From NCBI RefSeq assembly GCF_012971725.1, contig NZ_CP048833.1, positions 6,453,593 to 6,517,592 of the forward strand: a DNA stretch of 64,000 nt. The letters are read 5' to 3'. The notes under the pieces are model-generated. The model had not been told where the DNA came from. It was given only the letters and a program-made list of their open reading frames with translations, and made no database searches. Source of the stretch: Pseudomonas multiresinivorans (GTDB lineage Bacteria; Pseudomonadota; Gammaproteobacteria; Pseudomonadales; Pseudomonadaceae). Each line of letters starts with the position of its first letter. The first letter of the stretch is position 1. The position numbers were made by a program, and so were the translations under genes. Of this stretch, positions 9,107 to 16,088 are shown one piece after another.

Positions 9107-9754
9107 ATGGTAGCTATTACCCTCACACCCAAAATCAAGAACCTCGACAAGTTGCTCGCGCACTGTCATCGCCGCCGCTTCACCGCCAAGAGCACCATCA
9201 TCTACGCTGGCGACCGCTGCGAAAGCCTGTTCTTCATCATCAAGGGGTCGGTCACCGTCCTGATCGAGGACGACGACGGCCGCGAGATGATCATCGGGTA
9301 CCTCAACACCGGCGATTTCTTCGGGGAGATGGGGCTCTTCGAGAAGGAAGGCAGCACCGGCCAGGAGCGCAGCGCCTGGATCCGCGCCAAGACCGAATGC
9401 GAAGTCGCCGAGATCAGCTACGCGAAATTCCGCGAACTGAGCCAGCAGGATCCGGAGATTCTTTTCACCCTGGGCAGCCAGATGGCCGATCGCCTGCGCA
9501 AGACCACGCGCAAGGTCGGCGACCTGGCCTTCCTCGACGTCACCGGCCGCGTCGCCCGCACTCTGCTGGACCTGTGCCAGCAGCCGGACGCCATGACCCA
9601 CCCGGACGGCATGCAGATCAAGATCACCCGCCAGGAAATCGGCCGCATCGTCGGCTGCTCCCGCGAGATGGTCGGCCGCGTGCTCAAGAGCCTGGAGGAA
9701 CAGGGCCTGGTGCATGTGAAAGGCAAGACCATGGTGGTCTTCGGCACCCGCTGA
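9107..9754 (+). CDS. vfr: Virulence factor regulator Vfr, cAMP-binding CRP homologue
   Basis: 215 residues, one more than I recall for P. aeruginosa Vfr, the extra residue lying in KEGSTGQERS. The cAMP-binding beta-roll (1-115) contains GDFFGEMGLFEKEG and ERSAW. The C-terminal winged helix-turn-helix is TRQEIGRIVGCSREMVGRVL. Vfr with cAMP activates type III secretion, type IV pili and quorum-sensing genes in P. aeruginosa. The protein starts MVAITLTPKIKNLDKLLAHC, as expected. Confidence 0.95.
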   Translation: MVAITLTPKIKNLDKLLAHCHRRRFTAKSTIIYAGDRCESLFFIIKGSVTVLIEDDDGREMIIGYLNTGDFFGEMGLFEKEGSTGQERSAWIRAKTECEVAEISYAKFRELSQQDPEILFTLGSQMADRLRKTTRKVGDLAFLDVTGRVARTLLDLCQQPDAMTHPDGMQIKITRQEIGRIVGCSREMVGRVLKSLEEQGLVHVKGKTMVVFGTR

Positions 9755-9770
9755 AGCATCCGCAGAATGC

Positions 9771-9798
9771 AAAAAAGCCGGCAATCGCCGGCTTTTTT
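9771..9798 (+). terminator. Intrinsic terminator after vfr
   Basis: A 12-bp perfect stem (AAAAAAGCCGGC / GCCGGCTTTTTT) with a 4-nt loop, 17 bp after the vfr stop. The symmetry also allows leftward termination of the trpGDC transcript. Confidence 0.88.
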
Positions 9799-9812
9799 GT
9801 TGTCCTGACTCT

Positions 9813-9888
9813 GTAGGAGCGAGCTTGCTCGCGAGCCCTTGCCGGCCGCTAGGGCGCCTGGGCAGTTCGCGAGCAAGCTCGCTCCTAC
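9813..9888. repeat. REP doublet, 'GTAGGAGCGAGC' family
   Basis: Two inverted copies of a 22-nt Pseudomonas REP sequence (GTAGGAGCGAGC... and its complement), each itself imperfectly palindromic, separated by about 32 bp. Other copies of this family are at 29749-29826 and 60840-60917. It sits between the vfr terminator and the end of trpC. Confidence 0.9.
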
Positions 9889-9898
9889 ATAAGGGCTG

Positions 9899-10735
9899 TC
9901 AGTCCGGATCGGCGCCCAGCTTGACCTTGCTGCGCTCGGGGAAGAACAGGCGCTTGAGCTCGGTACCCGGCTCGTCGGCACGCATGAAGGCTTCGCCGAC
10001 CAGGAAGCCGAACACGTCGCTGACTTCCATCAGCTCCACATCGGCGCGGTTGAGGATGCCGCTCTCGGTGATCACCATGCGCTCGCGCGGGATTTCCGGC
10101 AGCAGGTCCAGAGTGGTCTCCAGGCTGACTTCGAAGGTGTGCAGGTTGCGGTTGTTGATGCCGACCAGCGGAGTGTCCAGGGTCTTCAGCGCGCGCTCCA
10201 GTTCCGGGGCGTCGTGCACTTCCACCAGCACGTCGAGGCCGACGTCCTTGGCCACCGAGGCCAGCTCGGCCATGCGCACGTCATCCAACGCCGAGACGAT
10301 CAGCAGGATGCAGTCGGCGCCGATGGCGCGGGCTTCCACCACCTGATAAGGGTCAATCAGGAAGTCCTTGCGGATCACCGGCAGCGTGCAGGCCGCGCGG
10401 GCTTCCTTGAGGTAGGCGTCGCTGCCGAGGAAGAAATCAATGTCGGTCAGCACGGAGAGGCAGGCGGCGCCGCCCTCCTCGTAACTGCGGGCAATGTCGG
10501 CGGGGTCGAAGTTCTCGCGCAGGATGCCCTTGCTCGGGGACGCCTTCTTCACCTCGGCGATCACCGCCGGCTCGCGGCGCTTGGCGCGTTCCAGCAAGGC
10601 ATTGGCGAAACCACGGGGTGCGTCCGCGGCACGCGCCAGCTGCTCCAGCTCGGCAATGCTCACGCGGGTGCGGCGATCAGCGACTTCTTCGGCCTTGCGG
10701 GCCAGGATCTTCTGCAGAACCGTCGGCACACTCAC
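9899..10735 (-). CDS. trpC: Indole-3-glycerol-phosphate synthase
   Basis: 278 residues, single-function enzyme. It closes the ring of CdRP to indole-3-glycerol phosphate in tryptophan synthesis. TIM-barrel signatures are IAEVKKASPSKGILRENFDP, IRKDFLIDPYQVVEARAIGAD and VGINNRNLHTFEV. The start overlaps the trpD stop by 4 nt (ATGA type), showing translational coupling in trpG-trpD-trpC. Confidence 0.95.
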   Translation of the reverse strand: MSVPTVLQKILARKAEEVADRRTRVSIAELEQLARAADAPRGFANALLERAKRREPAVIAEVKKASPSKGILRENFDPADIARSYEEGGAACLSVLTDIDFFLGSDAYLKEARAACTLPVIRKDFLIDPYQVVEARAIGADCILLIVSALDDVRMAELASVAKDVGLDVLVEVHDAPELERALKTLDTPLVGINNRNLHTFEVSLETTLDLLPEIPRERMVITESGILNRADVELMEVSDVFGFLVGEAFMRADEPGTELKRLFFPERSKVKLGADPD

Positions 10736-11781
10736 TGTGCGTTCTCCTCTCGGTAAACGGCGGTGAAGGCCGCCAGCTCTTCCATCTTCTCCCGCGCCAG
10801 CCCGGTGTGCAGGGCGTCGTGGGCCAATTGCATGCCTTCGTGCAGGCTGGTCGCCAGGTCCGCCGCGTAGAGCGCAGCGCCGGCATTGAGCACGATCAGC
10901 TCGGCGGCCTTCTGCCCGGCCTCGGTCTTGCGACGGCCAAGGGCATCACGGATCAGCTCCAGCGACTGCTGCGGGCTGTCCACAGTCAGGCCGATCAGGC
11001 TCTGGCTCTTGATGCCAAAGTCTTCCGGCTGCACTTCGTACTCGGTGACCACGCCGTCCTTCAGTTCGGCCACATGGGTCGGAGCGGCGAGGCTGAACTC
11101 GTCCAGGCCATCGCGCGAATGAACCACCAGGATGTGCTCGCTGCCCAGGCGCTTGAGCACCTCGGCCAACGGACGGCACAGCGCCTGGCTGAACACGCCG
11201 ACCACCTGGTGTTTCACACCAGCGGGGTTGGTCAGCGGGCCGAGCATGTTGAACAGGGTACGCAGGCCCAGCTCGCGGCGCGGGCCGGCGGCGTGCTTCA
11301 TGGCCTTGTGGTGGACCTGGGCGAACATGAAGCCGACGCCGACGGTCTCGATGCAGCGCTTCACCTGGACCGGCTTGAGGTCCAGGTAGATGCCGGCCGC
11401 TTCCAGCAGGTCGGCGCTGCCGCTCTTGCCGGAGACCGCACGGTTGCCGTGCTTGGCGACTTTGCCGCCCGCCGCGGCGACGACGAAGGCCGCCGCCGAG
11501 GACACGTTGAAGATGTTCGCGCCGTCACCGCCGGTGCCGACCACGTCGACCACGTGCTTGAGGCTGCCCAGTTCGACCTGGTCGGCCAGCTCGCGCATCA
11601 CCGCGACGGCGCCGACGATTTCGTCGATGGTCTCGCTCTTCATGCGCATGCCCATGAGGAAGGCGCCGATCTGCGCGTCGGTGCACTGCCCGGTCATGAT
11701 CTCGCGCATGACGTCCTGCATTTCCTCGGTGGACAGGTCCAGCTGGTTGACCACGCGGTTGAGGGCTTCCTTGATATTCAT
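10732..11781 (-). CDS. trpD: Anthranilate phosphoribosyltransferase
   Basis: 349 residues. Transfers phosphoribosyl from PRPP to anthranilate. The glycine-rich PRPP loop GTGGDGANIFNVSSAAAFV and the KHGNRAVSGKSGSADLLE segment are clear. Its start overlaps the trpG stop by 4 nt and its stop overlaps the trpC start by 4 nt. Confidence 0.95.
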   Translation of the reverse strand: MNIKEALNRVVNQLDLSTEEMQDVMREIMTGQCTDAQIGAFLMGMRMKSETIDEIVGAVAVMRELADQVELGSLKHVVDVVGTGGDGANIFNVSSAAAFVVAAAGGKVAKHGNRAVSGKSGSADLLEAAGIYLDLKPVQVKRCIETVGVGFMFAQVHHKAMKHAAGPRRELGLRTLFNMLGPLTNPAGVKHQVVGVFSQALCRPLAEVLKRLGSEHILVVHSRDGLDEFSLAAPTHVAELKDGVVTEYEVQPEDFGIKSQSLIGLTVDSPQQSLELIRDALGRRKTEAGQKAAELIVLNAGAALYAADLATSLHEGMQLAHDALHTGLAREKMEELAAFTAVYREENAQ

Positions 11782-12374
11782 GCGCGCACCCCGCCGGTCT
11801 GCTTGAGGAAGTTGGCCAACATCTCGTGGCCTTGTTCGGAGAGGATCGACTCGGGGTGGAACTGCACGCCCTCGACGTTCAGCGTCTTGTGGCGCAGGCC
11901 CATGATCTCGTCGACCGAGCCGTCTTCCAGCGCCGTCCAGGCTGTGATCTCCAGGCAGTCGGGCAGCGTCTCGCGCTTGACCACCAGGGAGTGATAGCGG
12001 GTCTGGGTCAGCGGGTTGTTCAGGCCGGCGAATACACCCAGGTCCTTGTGGAACACCGGGCTGACCTTACCGTGCATGACCTGGCGCGCCCGCACCACGT
12101 CACCACCGAAGGCCTGGCCGATGGACTGGTGGCCCAGGCACACGCCCAGCAGCGGCAGCTTGCCGGCGAAGCGTTCGATGACTTCCAGGGAAACACCCGC
12201 TTCGTTCGGGGTGCACGGACCGGGGGACAGGACGATGCGCTCGGGGTTGAGCGCGGCGATCTCGTCGACGCTCAATTCGTCGTTGCGAATGACGTGGATG
12301 TCGGCCTTCAACTCGGCGAAGTACTGCACCAGGTTGTAGGTGAAGGAATCGTAGTTATCGATCATCAGCAGCAT
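11778..12374 (-). CDS. trpG: Anthranilate synthase component II (glutamine amidotransferase)
   Basis: 198 residues. Supplies ammonia from glutamine to TrpE. The class I amidotransferase triad is visible as Cys in LLGVCLGHQSIGQ and His/Glu in FHPES. The N-terminus MLLMIDNYDSFTYNLVQYF is canonical, so the ATG at 12372-12374 is preferred over an upstream in-frame ATG. It heads trpGDC. A Trp-rich leader peptide lies 155 bp upstream, pointing to attenuation. Confidence 0.95.
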   Translation of the reverse strand: MLLMIDNYDSFTYNLVQYFAELKADIHVIRNDELSVDEIAALNPERIVLSPGPCTPNEAGVSLEVIERFAGKLPLLGVCLGHQSIGQAFGGDVVRARQVMHGKVSPVFHKDLGVFAGLNNPLTQTRYHSLVVKRETLPDCLEITAWTALEDGSVDEIMGLRHKTLNVEGVQFHPESILSEQGHEMLANFLKQTGGVRA

Positions 12375-12502
12375 GTCTGCTCGAACCTCATGATTGCACT
12401 GCTTTCGGATCGCGCCATCGTCGACACCCATTGCGGCCTCGCGGGCTGCGCGAATCTGGCAATTATGCCAGCGGATGGGAGAAATGGACGCGTAAGAAGA
12501 GA

Positions 12503-12517
12503 CCGGCGCTATGCCGG
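12503..12517 (-). promoter_or_regulatory. trpG attenuator-like hairpin
   Basis: On the transcript strand, CCGGC-ATAGC-GCCGG is followed at once by the U-rich TCTCTTCTTA, like a weak intrinsic terminator. Its AGCGCC (12505-12510) can instead pair with GGCGCT inside the two-Trp codon stretch (12540-12545). The fold could therefore respond to ribosome stalling. The position between leader peptide and trpG supports attenuation. Confidence 0.6.
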
Positions 12518-12528
12518 GAAAGAAGGAA

Positions 12529-12597
12529 TCAGGCGCGCCAGCGCCAACGGGCGAATGCCTTGAGGAGGGAGGTGATGATGCGGGTGCGGTGGATCAC
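12529..12597 (-). CDS. trpL: trp leader peptide upstream of trpGDC
   Basis: A 22-codon reading frame ending LLKAFARWRWRA-stop, with two near-adjacent Trp codons just before the stop. The start is uncertain. GTG at 12595-12597 is the nearest in-frame candidate and its Shine-Dalgarno is poor. The end matches the leader upstream of trpE at 31570 (ALARWRWRA-stop). Attenuation of trpE and trpGDC by leader translation is known in P. putida. Charged tRNA-Trp level would be sensed here. Confidence 0.65.
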   Translation of the reverse strand: MIHRTRIITSLLKAFARWRWRA

Positions 12598-12641
12598 GGT
12601 TGCGGTCTCGCCTAGCGATGGCCGAACAGTAGCCCAAGGCC

Positions 12642-12669
12642 GGGCGCCAGCGCAATACGCGCGGCGCCC
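12642..12669 (-). terminator. GC-rich stem-loop at the end of the tailocin late operon
   Basis: GGGCGCC-A-GCGC-AATAC-GCGC-GGCGCCC: an 11-bp stem with a single bulge and 5-nt loop, 23 bp beyond the Rz1 stop. There is no U-tract, so it may slow or process the transcript and not terminate it alone. It marks the boundary between the tailocin cluster and the trpGDC leader. Confidence 0.5.
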
Positions 12670-12691
12670 CTGCCGACGAAGGTAGGACATT

Positions 12692-12943
12692 TCACTGGCA
12701 CGCCTGGAGGGCGGCACGCAGGCGGGTTTCGTAGGCCAGGTGTTGCTGCCGTTCGGCCAGCAGCGCACGCACCTTGGTTTGCAGGTCGTCCGTCGGGCGC
12801 AGGGCGGTGGTGGCGAATCGGGGAGCTTCGATGGCCGGTGTCTGGCACGGCACCGGGATAGGGATACGGATTTCCACAGGCTTGGGTGAAGTCGCGGCGC
12901 AACCGGCGAGCAACAGCGGAACGATCAGCATGAGCACTTTCAT
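12692..12943 (-). CDS. Rz1-like outer-membrane spanin lipoprotein
   Basis: 83 residues with signal peptide MKVLMLIVPLLLAGC, a clear lipobox (LLAGC), then a short proline-rich stretch (PKPVEIRIPIPVPC) typical of Rz1 o-spanins. The ATG at 12941-12943 overlaps the Rz stop by 4 nt. With Rz it would fuse the inner and outer membranes in the last step of lysis and tailocin release. Confidence 0.75.
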   Translation of the reverse strand: MKVLMLIVPLLLAGCAATSPKPVEIRIPIPVPCQTPAIEAPRFATTALRPTDDLQTKVRALLAERQQHLAYETRLRAALQACQ

Positions 12944-13296
12944 GGCAGCAGCTCCCGGTCGATCAGTTGACGAACCACTGCGCACTCTTCGCCCTCGCTG
13001 CGCTCCAGAAGCAATCGGTTGGCGGCATCTTCATGGCTTTGCGCCAGGCCACGGGCCTGGGCCAGGGCTCGCTCGGCGGCCTCCGCACGCTGGCGGGAAG
13101 TTTCTGCCAACACGTCGAGCTGCTCGTTCTGCAGCACCAGCCGAGATTCCAGCGCCTTGCCGGCTTCGCTGCAGCGTGCCTGCTCAAGCTGCAGGCCCTG
13201 CAATTGCCCGCCATAGAAGCGCGCCGCCAGCCAACCGCCGAACAGGCCACCCAGCAGGAAGCCGGCCACCCCCAGCGCCAGCCAGAAACGGCTCAT
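12940..13296 (-). CDS. Rz-like inner-membrane spanin
   Basis: 118 residues: N-terminal transmembrane anchor (FWLALGVAGFLLGGLFGGWL), then a periplasmic alpha-helical, Glu/Gln/Ala-rich coiled coil. This is the i-spanin architecture. The start (ATG 13294-13296) overlaps the endolysin stop by 4 nt and the gene ends in a 4-nt overlap with Rz1. Gene order endolysin-Rz-Rz1 is the usual lysis cassette. Confidence 0.78.
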   Translation of the reverse strand: MSRFWLALGVAGFLLGGLFGGWLAARFYGGQLQGLQLEQARCSEAGKALESRLVLQNEQLDVLAETSRQRAEAAERALAQARGLAQSHEDAANRLLLERSEGEECAVVRQLIDRELLP

Positions 13297-13922
13297 CCCA
13301 GCACCTCCTGCGCGCGCCGCCAGAGCAGTACGCGCTCGTCCTGGCCGTTGAGCCCGCCATTGATACGCCGGGTAATGTCCTCGAAGCGTCCGGCGTCCGC
13401 CAGCTCGCCAAGCCCGTTGCGCTGCCACCACCAGGCGGCGGACCGACACGCCCAGCGGGGTTCCGCCAGTAGTTGTGGGCGGGCGACAAAGGGCTGTGCG
13501 AGCCGTTCGCCAACCGAGCGGTAGTTGCTCCGCCCCGTCACCTGCAGCAGGCCGCGGCCACGAAAGCGCCAGCCGTCGCCAGAGGCTTCATCACCGTTTC
13601 CGTTGCGCCCGGCGTAGACGAGGTTGGCAATGCGCTCCGGCTGGTACGCCACCTCTCGCGCCAGCGCCGTGGGCGAGCCGTCGGCGCTGCGGAAGCGCCG
13701 GGGCCAGACGGCGGCCAGACGCTGGGCGCTGTAAGTCAGGCTTTCCACGCAGCGGGTCAGATGGGCACTTTCATGGCCGACCTGGGCGATGAAGGCAGCA
13801 ACACGCGGCGGCGTGTCGATTCCGAAATCCCCCATGGCGGCGTCGAGTGCCGGAAGAAAAACGCCCGCGACAGGGCGGGCGTTGGGCAGGATCAGCAGCA
13901 GCTGGCGTTCGTCGATTTGCAT
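13293..13922 (-). CDS. Tailocin endolysin, GH19 chitinase-like
   Basis: 209 residues, the length I recall for the P. aeruginosa R-pyocin lytic enzyme. The GH19-type core is visible: FIAQVGHESAHLTRCVESLTYSAQRL with the catalytic Glu, then GRGLLQVTGRSNY. It cleaves peptidoglycan glycan chains to release particles. No signal peptide is present, so it needs the holin at 26299-26643. The start is the ATG at 13920-13922, just after the D gene. Codons 14-21 contain a terminator-like hairpin (13860-13883). Confidence 0.85.
   Translation of the reverse strand: MQIDERQLLLILPNARPVAGVFLPALDAAMGDFGIDTPPRVAAFIAQVGHESAHLTRCVESLTYSAQRLAAVWPRRFRSADGSPTALAREVAYQPERIANLVYAGRNGNGDEASGDGWRFRGRGLLQVTGRSNYRSVGERLAQPFVARPQLLAEPRWACRSAAWWWQRNGLGELADAGRFEDITRRINGGLNGQDERVLLWRRAQEVLG
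13860..13883 (-). terminator. Intrinsic-terminator-like hairpin inside the endolysin gene
   Basis: Perfect 9-bp stem (AACGCCCGC / GCGGGCGTT) with a 6-nt loop, followed on the transcript strand by TTTTCTT. It lies within the first 70 nt of the endolysin coding region, so it would cut off lysis expression unless read through. Confidence 0.6.
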
Positions 13923-13923
13923 A

Positions 13924-14928
13924 TCAGCCGCCCTCCCCAGCCTTGCCCTTCCCTTGCGCCCCGCCGTTGCACTGCACCGTGGTGGTCCAGCCACCTGCGG
14001 AAAAATGCTGGGTGACCGAATCGATCAGGTAGCGACCGTCGAGCCCTGCCTTGAAGCCCTGCAGATCAATAGTCAGTTCGGCGAACAGATCGGCGCGGCC
14101 GGGCAGGTCCAACTGCACTTCGGCGCTGTTGCGATTGAACTCGGCCAACCGTGCCGCAGCGACGCGCCGGGCGGCCGCCTCGTCCGGCTGCGGGTGGCGG
14201 TCGCAATGCTCCGCGGCGACTTGTGACGGCGCGTCCGGGTTGGTCACACGAACCTGCTTCTGTACGCCGTCGGTGCCGCGATAGGGCACCTTCACCGCTG
14301 CCACGACCTTCCGGTCATCCAGGGTAAAGCGGAACGAACCCACGTCCCCGCGCCCCAGCACCGGTATCTCCAGCGCCTGCCCACTGGCGCTGCGGCCAGA
14401 CTGGCGCGGCTGCACCAGCAGGCTGTTGTTGGCCAGCTTCGCGGTGCAGTCGTACTGCCGGGCCAGCCGGGTGATGAAGTTGAAGTCCGACTCTCGAATC
14501 TGGTCGATGCGCGCGATCATTGTCTCGACATTGCACGCTGCGCGCCAGCCATTGCGCGCAGCGATATCCGCCACCACGCTCGCCAGGCTCATGCCTTCCC
14601 AACTGCCGCTGCGGGCGGCCTTGCCCTGCCCGCGCATGTCCCCGCTCTTGCCCTTGATCACCAGGTTGTCCGGCATGCCGCTGTAGGTCAGCGTATCCAC
14701 CACATAGCGGCCCATGCGCGTAAGCGGCGCGCCGTCGTAGCCGAGGAAGACTTCCAGCGCCGCGCCGCGCCGGGGCAGCGTGACGGCGCCATCGCGGTCA
14801 TCGATGGTGATCTGGAAGGTATCGGACTCCAGGCCAGGCTTGTCGGTCAGTTGCAGCTCGATCAACCGGTCGCTGACCAGCGCAGTAATGTCCGCGCCGT
14901 CGGCGCTGATGCGGAAGGCAGGTTTCAT
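13924..14928 (-). CDS. Tailocin hub protein, phage late-control gene D (gpD) family
   Basis: 334 residues, P2 gpD-like. It forms the central hub of the baseplate at the tip of the tube, on which the spike (gpV) sits. Visible family segments are IELQLTDKPGLESDTFQITIDD near the N-terminus and FNFITRLARQYDC in the middle. The C-terminus is Gly/Lys-rich. It directly precedes the endolysin gene, and a terminator-like hairpin separates it from gpX. Confidence 0.85.
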   Translation of the reverse strand: MKPAFRISADGADITALVSDRLIELQLTDKPGLESDTFQITIDDRDGAVTLPRRGAALEVFLGYDGAPLTRMGRYVVDTLTYSGMPDNLVIKGKSGDMRGQGKAARSGSWEGMSLASVVADIAARNGWRAACNVETMIARIDQIRESDFNFITRLARQYDCTAKLANNSLLVQPRQSGRSASGQALEIPVLGRGDVGSFRFTLDDRKVVAAVKVPYRGTDGVQKQVRVTNPDAPSQVAAEHCDRHPQPDEAAARRVAAARLAEFNRNSAEVQLDLPGRADLFAELTIDLQGFKAGLDGRYLIDSVTQHFSAGGWTTTVQCNGGAQGKGKAGEGG

Positions 14929-14946
14929 AAGCCACCTTGAATGAAA

Positions 14947-14968
14947 AGGCCCCGCTTGAGCGGGGCCT
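14947..14968 (-). terminator. Intrinsic terminator between tail X and gpD genes
   Basis: Perfect 9-bp stem AGGCCCCGC / GCGGGGCCT with a 4-nt loop and a TTTT tract on the transcript strand, 24 bp after the X stop and 19 bp before the D start. It lies within the tailocin late operon. Confidence 0.75.
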
Positions 14969-14992
14969 GGTTACTGAAGCGAATGCCGGTGG

Positions 14993-15202
14993 TCACTCCC
15001 ACAAGCGCACGCTCTGGTCTGCCGGCACGAGCAGTTCCGGCAGGCGGATGATCACGCCTCCCCGTAACGGTTGAGCTTCGTCGGCCAGTCCGGGATTGGC
15101 ATCCAGCACAGCTTCCACGCAGCCATTGAGATGCCCGTAGCGCTGGTAGCAGAGGCGGTCCAGCAGGTCGCCGTCAGCGCTTCTGACTATCGTCGTCGCC
15201 AT
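14993..15202 (-). CDS. Tail protein X (LysM-like)
   Basis: 69 residues starting MATTIVRSADGDLLDRLCYQRYG and ending in VIIRLPE, the short LysM-type fold of phage P2 gpX. It helps assemble the tube or baseplate hub. The start (15200-15202) lies 29 nt inside the end of the U gene. Confidence 0.8.
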   Translation of the reverse strand: MATTIVRSADGDLLDRLCYQRYGHLNGCVEAVLDANPGLADEAQPLRGGVIIRLPELLVPADQSVRLWE

Positions 15203-16079
15203 AGCGGGTGAACTCCAGGTCGAGGGTTTGCTGACGAGGCACGCCATTGGCGAACAACGCCTCCTGCGTCTCGGTGATCTTGGTCAGGCACCAGTTGCCC
15301 AGGTCATCGCCGCGGCCGGTGCCGAGATGGACCGGCTCGCTCAACGCGGCGATGTCGCGCAGAGTTCGCGGCTGGTTCCAGCCGACGCGCTGCGAGGTGT
15401 CGCCGGCACGGATGAACAGCGGCATGACCACGCCATTGAGCGTGAGCGTTTCCGGGCCCAGGCCGACGCTCTGCTGCGCGCTGCGCCGGCCAAGCCGTGC
15501 CTGGTCCTTCCAGGCATAGCTGCTGGTGCGGGTCAGTCGCTGGAAGCCAGTGGTGTCGACGTTGAAGTAGTAAGTCTGCTCGGTCGACTTCAACGGGGTC
15601 ATGATCAACAGGTGCTGCGGCACCTTGCACATCTGCTCGGAAGGGTCGAGCCTGGGTGCCAGCACCGAGCTTGGCAGGATGTCCTTCAGGCGCGGATCAA
15701 TCTTGCCCAGCACCTTGTTCACCGCCTGGCCGGCGTTGCTGATCTCTTCTCCCAGCTTCTCCACGTGCTCGTTGACCTCGGCTGCCACTTGCCTGGCCTT
15801 GTCGAGGTTCTTCTGCAGCTTTTCCTGCTCGGCCTGGGCTTTCTTCACCCCGTCCTGCAGCTTGCCCTGGGCACGGACGATGCCATCGGTGACGCGCTTG
15901 AGCTTGGCTGCCGCCTCAGGTGTAACCCCGGGCAGACCTTCGAGCGCCGCGACGCCGCTGCGAATGTGCAGCATCGCCTTGTCCACCGGTGCGGCGACCT
16001 GCTCCAGGTCGCGCCGGGCGGCCGTGGCAGCGCCCGCAATCATCCCGAGGCCGGTATTGAACTGTTCCAGATAGGTCAT
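15174..16079 (-). CDS. Tail protein U with a long helical N-terminal extension
   Basis: 301 residues. The C-terminal half (about 170-301) is P2 gpU-like: GPETLTLNGVVMPLF and NWCLTKITETQEALFANGVPR, a tube-terminator or tail-completion role. The N-terminal half (about 1-140) is Ala/Gln/Glu/Lys-rich and predicted coiled coil (KKAQAEQEKLQKNLDKARQ), absent from the short P2 protein. Remembered R-pyocin homologues are also long. It overlaps the X gene. Confidence 0.78.
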   Translation of the reverse strand: MTYLEQFNTGLGMIAGAATAARRDLEQVAAPVDKAMLHIRSGVAALEGLPGVTPEAAAKLKRVTDGIVRAQGKLQDGVKKAQAEQEKLQKNLDKARQVAAEVNEHVEKLGEEISNAGQAVNKVLGKIDPRLKDILPSSVLAPRLDPSEQMCKVPQHLLIMTPLKSTEQTYYFNVDTTGFQRLTRTSSYAWKDQARLGRRSAQQSVGLGPETLTLNGVVMPLFIRAGDTSQRVGWNQPRTLRDIAALSEPVHLGTGRGDDLGNWCLTKITETQEALFANGVPRQQTLDLEFTRYGDDDSQKR

Positions 16080-16088
16080 GGGGCCTCC

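Noticed and set aside
12431..12685. 84-codon forward frame between trpG and Rz1
   Set aside because: Arg-rich, no family, and it lies over the trp leader and hairpin on the opposite strand.
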